Assembly (NCBI GenBank): GCA_964035795.1
Contig: OZ038324.1
Location: forward strand, 5,604,510 to 5,668,509
DNA: 64,000 nucleotides
From: Pterobdella sp. o SKG-2022
Taxonomy: Eukaryota > Annelida > Clitellata > Hirudinida > Piscicolidae
Direction of reading: 5' to 3'
Positions 1 through 16,927 of the stretch are shown piece by piece. The translations under genes and the position numbers were made by a program. How positions within the stretch are numbered: the first letter of the stretch is position 1; each line of letters starts with the position of its first letter. A model generated the notes under the pieces. That model saw only the letters and a list, made by a program, of their open reading frames with translations. It ran no database searches and was not told where the DNA came from.

Positions 1-1311
1 GAGTTGAAGATGATGGAGCTACAAGAGATCTATGAGAACAGGCTGTTGCAACTTAAAGTTAATAACCTTATAACCTTTACTTATGTAACGTTTTTGAAAA
101 AAATCTCGTTTTTTTTGTTTAAAATTTTTTTTGTTTTTAATCTTCAAAAATCAGGTAACCTTTAGATATTTATATTCTATTAAAAACCTACACTTTTGAA
201 AAATTTTTTTTTATAATAAAACTAAACAAAGTTACTAAAAGTTACGGCATATTTGAAGATTAAAAAAGAAAAAATTTATGTAAATTTTTAAAAAAATTTT
301 GGTCATTTGTTATGAGAAAGCATCTAAACAGAAACTTAGAATACCAACTCTAATAATGTTTGCACATAGCTCAAATACCAATGTGTCAATCCTTCACTAG
401 TACAAAATTGAGATGGAAATTTTCGAAAAGTAAACGAATGTAGATTCAAATGAATATTTTATGAAATAAAATATTTAGTTTTAAAATTCTTAACTTGATC
501 TAACGAATTAAGCGAATCATAAAAACACGATATTATTTGAATTTTCTTATTTTGACGAAGCTTTTCGGTATATTCTATATCACCATCAGGTAACTAATGA
601 ATACAGTTACACACAGTAAAGATTAATTTCAACAATTAAAAATTGTCAATCTCCATCGTTTTTGCTTTTTTTGACGATAACTATAATAAACTAGTTTTGT
701 GAGGTTTTTCCACGGAATACTTCACACTTAATAGATCAGTTAATAACCAAATCAACCAATGATAACATACCATGCAAACTCATTTTCCTCCAGATCGACT
801 ACATCTGGCTGACTGGGAACCAAGGATCCCCAGGAGAATATATTAACAAAGTCAACTATCCGTATCATTTTCCATAGATTATATAATTAAGGAGTAATAA
901 ATTGGTTTTAATTAAATAGGGTTCTTAGTTTTAAATTGATATGGTTGCTTTCTTGGTAGATGTATACTCTTATTTCCAAAATATTTATTTATTTTCTTGA
1001 GTTCATTTTATTATTCGAAAAACAGTTTTAAAATAGAATATAATGTATTATTCGAAAATAATGAATTGAAAAGATGGATTATAAGTACAATAATACAGTA
1101 AAATATGAGCATTTACAATCGAAACCATTATACAGTAACACCATAATGAAATCAAAAATGTTAAACACAGGTGGCGAAAGAGGAAGATGTGGACATGATT
1201 GTGATGGGCGCGAGGGGTTTGGGGAAACTGAGGAAGACCATTCTTGGTAGCGTCAGTGATTACGTCATCAACAAAGGAAAAGTACCAGTCCTCATTTACA
1301 AAAGTGTTTGA
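1..1311 (+). CDS. Universal stress protein (UspA fold), 3' part, three exons visible
   Basis: This is the 3' end of a USP gene; its start lies left of the window. The exons are 1-57, 794-850 and 1171-1311, with a TGA stop at 1309-1311, and all junctions are phase 0 with GT..AG introns. The last exon holds the nucleotide-binding signature G-x2-G-x9-G-S, seen as GARGLGKLRKTILGS, followed by DYVIN and PVLIY, the usual last helix and strand. The middle exon gives TGNQGSPGEYINK, matching the family's G-x-P-G-E loop. USP proteins are small soluble alpha/beta proteins that bind ATP or AMP in stress responses; metazoan copies are poorly understood. An AATAAA at 1434-1439 is a candidate poly(A) signal. 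The donors (GTTAAT, GTCAAC) are weak, so exon ends are inferred mainly from frame and alignment. Confidence 0.85.
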
Positions 1312-1951
1312 GTGCTTGTCGAAATTTGATTAGATGTTATAAATAGAACGATTAATCGTGGTTTTGTTTGGCATGACTTGATTTAAGAGTGGAACACAAA
1401 CCTTTCCAGTATTCCAACGTTGAAGTATTTTTTAATAAATTTTTACAAACCATGTAGCCTTTTTATTGAGCATATCTCGCCCTGAAATCACTTTCTACGA
1501 CTTCATACTTCAATAGTGAAAAATTTTCAAGTTTTCGGATAAAAAGCTTGTTTTTGCTCGCATAAAAAAATCTGATTTGTTTGATTCCAATTAAAAGCAT
1601 ACAATCGATATGGCTTTAGTGGGAGTTTTTTTTTGGTTTTTATTTTAGAGGTTTTATATGTAATCGTAGGCTTAAGTATTATAATGTCAAGCATACAGGT
1701 TTGAAGTTTGAGTTATAAATGGATAATTTTATTCACTCTTCTCAAATCTCCAATGAATGAAAAAATCAAAGGCTTCGGTAATTTTTTTTTTAAGGTAACA
1801 CATGTATTTATTTTCTAAAGTAGTGACAAAATTGAATCTAAAAAAAAGAGAGAACATGAAGTTATATGAGAATAGGAAATTAACTACAAATTAAATCAGG
1901 AATGAAATTAACTAACGAAAATAAAGTAAAAAAAAAGTATAATAAATAAAT

Positions 1952-2029
<78 letters not shown>

Positions 2030-2248
2030 CATTATTTTCGTATATATATAATTATAAAATAAAAAAAGCAAGTTAGAACGAAACATATGACAAACTAAGA
2101 AGACACCGAAAAATTCGGTAAATGAAATTTTCATTGTTATGAAGATGGTTTGATTAAAATAGAATTAAATAACTATTTAAAACATATATGCATAAAAAAA
2201 GTCTCCTAAAAATGGAAGATGCGCTAGCCGTTTTATTTACTTTTTTAG
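1312..2248. other. AT-rich intergenic DNA with a TA dinucleotide tract
   Basis: No convincing coding exon is visible on either strand. The stretch holds homopolymer runs and a pure (TA)n tract at about 1952-2027. Confidence 0.7.
1952..2027. repeat. (TA)n microsatellite
   Basis: About 38 uninterrupted TA units lie in otherwise AT-rich DNA. Confidence 0.95.
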
Positions 2249-2369
2249 GTCAGTGCAACCAAGGCTCAATTGTGCAGCAAAAGTTGGGTCTTTGAATCAT
2301 TTCGAATTGAACCAAGATGGCACTATACGTGTGTCTATCGACGCCAAGGGTTTCACTGACGCTGTATGA
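2249..2369 (+). CDS. Isolated 3' terminal exon, possibly tau/MAP2/MAP4-like repeat
   Basis: A splice acceptor (a T-run then AG at 2247-2248) opens a frame that runs to TGA at 2367-2369. It encodes about 39 residues containing AAKVGSLNHFELNQDG and then TIRVSIDAKGF. The K-(V/I)-G-S-L core followed by I-x5-F resembles the microtubule-binding repeat of tau/MAP proteins, but the PGGG signature is absent. No upstream partner exon was found between the USP gene and this exon. It may belong to an unrecognised gene, or be a relic. The family call is a guess from one short motif. Confidence 0.3.
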
Positions 2370-2484
2370 AGCCGCGTTCAATTTTTTTTATTTCTTCTCC
2401 TATCTTGCTTGTATATCTTTTTTTTTGAGCTTTTCATATTTCAATTGATTTTGTATTATATAATTTTTTCAAGCTAAACCGTAA

Positions 2485-2578
2485 AACGAATATAATTTCA
2501 GAACACTAGTAATTTTATTAAGATACGAAGCTTTTCGTATCTTAATAAACTTACTAGTGTTCTGAAATTATGTTCATT
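2485..2578. repeat. Imperfect palindrome / hairpin (MITE-like), core ACGAAGCTTTTCGT
   Basis: Two arms of about 45 bp are reverse complements with a few mismatches and meet at GATACGAAGCTTTTCGTATC (about 2522-2542). The same core sits in a larger hairpin at 44223-44370. No open frame is present, so this looks like a foldback non-autonomous element. Confidence 0.75.
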
Positions 2579-2650
2579 TGTATTATATGTAATTGATAAA
2601 AAGAAAATATAAAAACAAATGAAGATCCTCGTGTTTTTGTGCTTTATGTA

Positions 2651-2760
2651 GGCCCGTATAGCTTAGCTGGTATTAGACTAATTATCATAAGTTACTGGGT
2701 TCGATATTCGCGAGGGCTAACAACTAGCACCCGTTACACAGTGTGTTTTTACACCTTCTA
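2651..2760 (+). repeat. tRNA-derived SINE-like repeat, copy 1 (degenerate)
   Basis: The head is tRNA-like: GGCCCGTATAGCTTAGCTGG, then GACTAATTATC in the anticodon-loop position and GGTTCGATATT as a decayed B box. The tail runs CAACTAGCACC..ACACAGTGTGTTTTT. The tail is shared with the copy at 30165-30273 and partly with the one at 46796-46885, which a single tRNA gene would not explain. Confidence 0.7.
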
Positions 2761-2948
2761 TCTAATTCAGAAATGATTTTGCTCATGCACTCTTGTGTAT
2801 CGTTTCTTGAATTTCCTGCGAAGCATGTTTTGTTTCTGCATTCTTCGAATATGTCGTTTTTTTTCATTTAGAGATAATTCTTTGCACATTGAGAGTCGAG
2901 AAATTTGTTCTTTCAAGCATTGGAGGTCGAAACCTGCGACAACATTGC

Positions 2949-4381
2949 TCATGGGTAACGGATAATGACTAAATAATGAAAAGAATCAAATTCAGTTTAC
3001 ATTATTTAATGAAAACTATGATCAAGACTTACATAATGAAATAAAGTGTAAAAAATTTTATTTAATTGAAATGGAATTTTCAAAGAATCAACATGTAGAG
3101 AATATTGCAAACTGTTTAACTGATACAGCCCTAGGCAAAACTAGGAATCATAGAAAAACATTTAAGACTAATAAATTATGTTTAAGATGAAAATTTTCCT
3201 ACATTTATATTCATAATTATAAATTATAAATATATAAAGATTTATCAGATTCATAATTTTGTTTGTTTGTTTATCATTCTTTCATTTTGTGCTTTCGGTT
3301 TTCCTACTTACCTTTGCTTTCATCTTTCTCTACAGTGTGCTGAGTTCTGTAAAACATAATAAATTCTAAAAAATTTTGATGAAAAGATTAAAAAAATTAA
3401 TTTTTTAATGTTTAAAAATAAACTTCACTTTGGTTTTCCTCCAGAAGAAAATCTCTGTCTAACACTTGCTGCAAAGGCTGAGATAGATTCCCCAGACAAC
3501 TGCCTGGATTTGTCTTGCAAAACCTGTGATGTACTCCTGAGATTTTCATTATTTTGATGTAAAAATAATTTTTAAAAAATCATGCACAAAAATGAAGCAA
3601 AGCTTCCAAAAATTTTATATACCAGGATATAACCTTACTATCTCTTATTTTAAATGAAGTATATTAGGGAACGTTTCTTTCGTTCACATTAAATATATAC
3701 TGATACAAAAGATGCCTTTAATTTTTAATTCAATTACATAAATTGAAAATTAATCAAAATAGGAATTGGAATATGTGAAAATTTAAAATACACCTTATAA
3801 CCATGACAGGAACTGGAGAATGGTTAACTAAATAATCAGTGGTAGAACCTAAGACTCCTCTTCTCACATTTCCAGTGCATCGGCTCCCTATCACTACATA
3901 ATTTACTTTCTCTTCTTTAATTGTTTGAAGTCCAACTTCACCAGCTTTACCCGATGCTGTTTTTAAAACACTTGGAATTTGCTTTTCTTTTAAAACTTTC
4001 CCAAGTTTTTCTTCAAGTAACTTCACTTTTTTCTCTTCTTCTGCCCATAAATTGCTTACTGGGCTTGGAGAAATAGTACCATCTTCTGAAATAAAACGTA
4101 CATAAATGATATTTTAAGACTAAACACATAAATACTTCTAGAACTTACTAGATTTTGGGAGACTTGCTTCTGAAATTTCTAAACAATATAGGAGAACAAT
4201 TCTATTGCCGTTTCGGTGTATTTTATTCACATAATCTATGGAAGAATTTTTTTCTTATTAGTATATTTTGTATTTTGAGAAAACATGTTCGAGACCAACA
4301 ATTTAAAACATGAAGAGCTTCGTTTCCTTGATCAGAAGCATCAATACATATTAGTACAACTTGTTCTGGTAAATCGGCCAT
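2949..4381 (-). CDS. Universal stress protein (UspA fold), complete, with alternative 3' exons
   Basis: The ATG is at 4381. Exons are 4381-4300, 4235-4149, 4085-3794 and 3536-3425 (TGA 3427-3425), giving 190 residues with matching phases (1, 1, 2). The N-terminus PEQVVLICIDASDQGNEALH and the strand RIVLLYC are the usual first beta strand, Asp and second strand. The C-terminal signature reads GSRCTGNVRRGVLGST, so the second Gly of G-x2-G-x9-G-S/T is Cys, which may weaken nucleotide binding. Exon 3 (phase 2) could instead join exons 3346-3312 and 2968-2949, which keep frame and end ..VIIRYP-stop (171 residues). The gene is divergent from copine, with 304 bp between start codons. USP identity is secure; the alternative end is inferred. 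Confidence 0.85.
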
Positions 4382-4685
4382 TATGAATCTTTTACAAAGA
4401 TAAACTTTCCCTACAAGATCCTCAAAACAAACATAAACAAAATGGCGCTTTATATAAAAATATAAATTGTTTCAAAAATTTTCAAAATTAATCTTTCAAT
4501 TAAAATAAAAAAAATCTTTTTTAAAAATAAGTAAAAATATAATTACTGATTTCTTCTTTATAGTCTGTTAGTTCAAACAAAATTGCGTAAAAACATTTTC
4601 AAGTTTCTTTTGAAAAAACTGAACTGTGAAAAAATAAAAAAAATTCAACCAATTAATTAAAAAAAGTCTATAATAAAAAAATAAA
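4382..4685. promoter_or_regulatory. Shared divergent promoter region, USP / copine
   Basis: This 304-bp AT-rich gap separates the start codons of two genes reading away from each other, so it must hold, or overlap, both promoters and 5' UTRs. I see no clear TATA box or named factor site. Confidence 0.55.
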
Positions 4686-12726
<8,041 letters not shown>

Positions 12727-12933
12727 AGTTTTCATATAGTCTGATGAATTTCGTGGACTTAATGGGCTTTGAATCAAAGTTAAATGTTTTTTCAAATTAT
12801 TTTTTCCGCTCATTCATGTTGTGTATGTTGCTAATGCTGGTAGTTGTTGATTCATAACATCGTTCAAGTGTTTTAAACTTGCTTTTGACTCAATATAACA
12901 TTTATACTTCGGCTTCATCATTAATTTATTATG

Positions 12934-13079
12934 TTTTGAAAATACTTTTCATGTAAGAGGTATGTTGAGGTTTTTGATTCCAAAAGTAAAATTTATTTCA
13001 AGTAATATTTATTTTTTACTTTTGGAAATACTATTCATTGCAAGAGATTCATTTCTGTTTTTGATTCCAGAAGTAAAAT
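12934..13079. repeat. Two-copy tandem duplication, period about 86 bp, upstream of CINP
   Basis: The string TTTTTGATTCCA(A/G)AAGTAAAAT occurs near 12972 and again near 13059, and the bases before each copy (AATACT..TTCAT..CAAGAG/GTAAGAG) also match. The second copy ends about 50 bp before the CINP start codon, so it may overlap the promoter or 5' UTR. Confidence 0.65.
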
Positions 13080-13128
13080 GTTGAATTTTCTTTTAAACAC
13101 CATATCTAAGTTCGCTTTTGAAAGCTTG

Positions 13129-13912
13129 ATGGATTCGTCTGAAATCTCGAAATTAGGAGCTGGTACGTTATAATGAAAAATATAATTTTGAAATAATGAT
13201 GAATTCATTGCAGTCAAAAGTCCTACGAGAAACCTCACTGGTCTTGCAAGAAAAACAAGAGATAGATGTGTTGACTATTTGAACAGTTTAACACAATTGA
13301 AAGTTTATAATCGAGATGGCCAATTAATTTTAAACCATTTGTTATCACTGCATAAAAAAAATGAGTATGATTTTCTATTTAAAGCTTAATATCTGCAATT
13401 ATCTTATTAAAGTTTTGTTTCTAAAATTCAGTGCCTTTCCAGATATAAATTTAAGTTACAATGATTTTGAAGATTTTCAAATTTCTTTCATGAATTTAAA
13501 AGAAATTCTCAACAAAATTGAAAACCAAGTAAATATTCTTAAAAAAGTCACAAACCTTCTGCAAGAACAGCTCAAAATGGAACAAAATCTCAAGATGATA
13601 CAGTATTTTGATGTAAGCACTCAAGATTTATGTGAGTTTATAACATTTAATTCCAAGTTTCATGCATCTCTATGACCATACTTTTAATTATAATTTAATG
13701 ATTAAGGTTTTCTTTTCCAAAAAATTACCTATAACCAAGAAAAAAACTATGAAGCAAAAAAATTAGTTTTGTCAAAATTATTTACTCAAAAATCATCTCA
13801 AGATTTGTTTTATCTGTTTTCATTATGGGTAAATGACCCTTTTGATGGCCAAGCACTGCAGAGAAATATAGAGTTTGTCAAGGACAATGTTGTTGATTTC
13901 AATAAAAGTTGA
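13129..13912 (+). CDS. CINP: CDK2-interacting protein (CINP)
   Basis: Four exons, 13129-13162, 13214-13364, 13432-13631 and 13707-13912 (TGA), have matching phases and encode 196 residues, close to the vertebrate protein of just over 200. The N-terminal SPTRNLTGLARKTRDRCVDY, the central coiled coil (KEILNKIENQVNILKKVTNL) and the C-terminal DLFYLFSLWVNDPF follow the order seen in CINP. The family links CDK2 and CDC7 at replication origins and works with ATRIP in the ATR checkpoint in the nucleus; that role is from established knowledge, not from this sequence. Introns are very short (51-75 bp), unlike those of neighbouring genes. The first exon is short, and an upstream in-frame ATG at 13078 exists; 13129 is preferred because it matches the usual length. 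Similarity is moderate, so identity is likely rather than certain. Confidence 0.7.
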
Positions 13913-14045
13913 AATGTACATTTATTATGAAAATATACAGTGCAAAAATTAAACAAATTATTCATAAAGTATTTTAATTATTAAATGTTTATCACAACTT
14001 TTTATTTTACAAAATAGAGTTTTAAATGAAGATTCAAAATTGATA

Positions 14046-14264
14046 TCAAATATGATCTGCTGCAAAGCTCTTCAAGTTACTTGTTAAAGCCAAGTTGGCT
14101 TTTTGCCTCATAAGACTGTAAAAGTAACACAAAGCTAAGGGATTTGTTGAAGCACTTTTATGTAAGGTGTATTCTTTCTTTTCACCCATAAAATGATTTT
14201 CTGTTGAAGAATTAGCGTTTCTAAGATTAAAAAGCAATTTATGTAACCTGCCAAAGTTTATCAA
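14046..14264 (-). CDS. Unidentified short open frame, possible 3' exon
   Basis: A 72-codon frame lies just downstream of the Tbx20-like stop, ending at 14046. An acceptor-like TTTGGCAG precedes GTTACATAAATTG at about 14250. The C-terminal part (NPLALCYFYSLMRQKANLAL) has a varied, protein-like composition. No family is recognised, and only about 46 bp separate it from the Tbx20-like stop codon. It may be 3' UTR of that gene, an alternative end, or chance. Confidence 0.2.
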   Translation of the reverse strand: MINFGRLHKLLFNLRNANSSTENHFMGEKKEYTLHKSASTNPLALCYFYSLMRQKANLALTSNLKSFAADHI

Positions 14265-14310
14265 AGATTATAATAATAAAACATTTCGAAGACTACTTAA
14301 ATAGATTTCT

Positions 14311-16927
14311 TCAAGACTGATCACCTGTTTCACATTTCAGGGATTGAAAAGAGTGTATATTTTCAAGCCAATCTTTAGAAATCCTTTCTTGAATGTTTTG
14401 ACTTTGCGGAAGATGGGGTGGTTTATCTTGTTTTTGTTGTAGCATATAAGGTGTCAAACTATATAAAAATTGCTGCGGTGTGGGCTTTTGGTGACTGAAA
14501 AGTTTAAGAATATTTTGAAATAATATTTCATTAAAAGAGATTTCATTCTTAATTTAATTTTTTTAGAAATAAATTTATATTCGTTTTTTCGTTACACTAA
14601 GTGTAGAAATCAAAAATATTTAAAAACCAAAAATTAATTTTTATAACATTTCGTCGTTAAGCCTGGATGAATCTCTGAAACCTTTAGCAAATGGATTGCT
14701 GTCAATCTTCAGTTTGGTGATCTAAACATACATGAAAAATTCAGATTTAGTTATGCCAAATGATTATTCATTTTAAATTTCGCGTTTGTCTTTAAAGCAT
14801 ATCTTAAAACTTCATTTTTATCTTTTAATTACATAGATGAAACTTCCAGTTAATAAAAGATTTTAATTTGAATTGTTTTAGTTCTAGTTTAATTTACACT
14901 AAAAACCTAGATTTTATCTTACTAGTTGGTTCTGATATGCAGTAACGGCAATGAATTTTGTTTCTGGGAAAGAGAATGTATGAACTTCTTCGGCCAGAGT
15001 TTCTATCTCAAACTCACTTGTTGGCACTTTGGCGGATGTTAGGAGTTTTATCAAACGGATTCTTGGCTGGTATTTGTGCATGGAGTTGAGAATAATCTGG
15101 AAACAGAGTTTAACACGTTTTTAGAATTACAATTTATAATATGAATGAATAATTTTCATTCAAATATATGAGACGAAATAAAATAAAAAAACGAACATGT
15201 CCATTTTTGTCTAGGGCATTATTGGTGAGTTTAACTTTCTCAAATGTGATGGCTTGTTTATTGAGTTGTTCTGGCGTAAAGGGAGAATCAGGGTGGTGGT
15301 AGAGTCTAACTGGAAGAGGTGGGTCTGCCTTTCCAGCCACTAGCCATGCAGAGCGGTGGTAGGCGTATCGGTAGCGTCTGTGATCGACAAGGGATGTGTC
15401 CATGACGAGAGCGTACTTGAAGGCTGAAGAGAGGTCGAAGTTGCTGAAGGAGATGCGTAGAGTAGGAAACATGCGTCTGTGAAAAGAGGAAAACGTTGGA
15501 GTGAATTTTTCGGAGAATTCTTGGCTTGAGTTTGGGAGATTTTGATTTGATAGAATTATTGTGATTTTTGTGATCTTGATATAGGTCGTATTTGATAGCT
15601 TGTAATTAATGTTTTGAGCTATTTCTTAACAATATGCAGGACGTGATATAAGCATGAAGAATTTCAAGTGTCAAGCAGCAAAACGTTTTCAAAGTTTCCA
15701 GGCCAAATTTAACCTGACTGGCTAAAATCAAAAAACCAAATCGAACAAAAAGATATAAACAATTTGAAAAATTACATGAAAAAAGATACGCAATGATGTA
15801 ATATAAATTGTGTCTCATCGGTTCCTCCGTGCGTTTGTATGAATATTACATAAACGTCATCATTAATAAAAGACAAGAGTTAAATATTTTTAACACTTAA
15901 TTATGAATTTTATTTTTTAAAATATATTTATTAAATGAGTTTATTAAATTTCATTAAATACACTCATCTATGTCACCGACCGTCCAGATTTAGTAATGAT
16001 CATTTCAGTGCCCAGTTCATGGAATTTGTTCCAGAGATCCTTGGTTTCCAAGCAACAGTGTACCCCTTTATCTTCTAAACAGCTCTCTAAATCTTCCATT
16101 TTGTCGCAATTGCTTAATTTTTCTGTTTTAAAATTTTGTAAAGTTTGTTGGGTTGCTGGAAAGTTGGGTCTTTTCGACGGAGTTAAGAGTTTTTGTTGGA
16201 GTTTTTCTGTTGTGTGATTGCTGTATTCCTTTGAAAGATTGTGGCTCGTCTTTTTATCAACGTCGTTTTTGTTTGTTTTTATTTTATCAGTTTCAATTTT
16301 TTTTTCCAAACCTTTTGATAATCTAATTTTCTTCGAAGAAAAGCCTTCTTCAAAACTTTCTCTTCTTTCAACTTGGTCACTCGCTTTTATTATGTTGTTG
16401 TTTCTATCCTTTTCAATAAAATTCTGCCCATAATTATTTGAGAGCAAAAATTGATTTTCGACAGGACTAAATTTTTTATGATCCGTGAAATTTTTAAAAC
16501 CCAAAATGGCTTCAATAGAAAAATCAATATTCGCCTTTTTGCCCTGAGGTATGAACGCATTCAGTTTATTAGAATTAGATAACAAGCTTTTATGGGGAAT
16601 TGTTGGTTGGCTGGGTGAAGGGGAAGAAAAATATCCAATTGATTTAGCTGCAGAAGGAGATGGAAAAGAGTGGGGTGATGGAGAAATATGGGGTGATGAT
16701 GAGGTGTGGGAAGATGGGGAGGTATGAGATGATGGAGAGATATAGGGAGATAATGAAGGATGGGAGGATGGTGGTTGGGATAGAATTGGTGAGATTTTAG
16801 AGAAGGTTTCGTTGGTTTTTGTAGTTTCTTCAAGTTGGGTTTCTTTCGAGTGAGGTTGTGTTTTCCTTTTGGGGGTAGATGTCAGTTGCAGATCAACAGA
16901 ACAAAACTCCATTTTTATTTTATTCAA
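14311..16927 (-). CDS. TBX20: T-box transcription factor, Tbx20-like
   Basis: Exons 16927-15981, 15476-15197, 15096-14923, 14721-14648 and 14494-14311 (TGA) join in phase (2, 0, 0, 2) to give 552 residues. The T-box begins near residue 297 with LWNKFHELGTEMIITKSGR and continues with RRMFP. RYRYAYHRSAWLVAGKADPP, HPDSPFTPEQL and FEKVKLTNN are closest to Tbx20; IILNSMHKYQPR, FIAVTAYQNQ and IDSNPFAKGFRDSSRL complete the domain. T-box proteins bind T-site DNA as nuclear regulators; Tbx20 acts in heart and neuron development in bilaterians. The N-terminal 300 residues are Ser/Pro/His-rich, including an SSPHISPSPHSFPSPS run, then charged and disordered. The C-terminus is short (about 60 residues after the T-box) and Gln-rich. 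A second Met 15 bases in (16912, MEFCS) may be the true start. The alternative is another member of the Tbx1/15/20 group. Confidence 0.9.

Noticed and set aside
2767..2952. Minus-strand 61-codon basic frame beginning MSNVVAG
   Set aside because: No family match. It overlaps the proposed alternative USP end and could be 3' UTR, so it was not listed as a gene.
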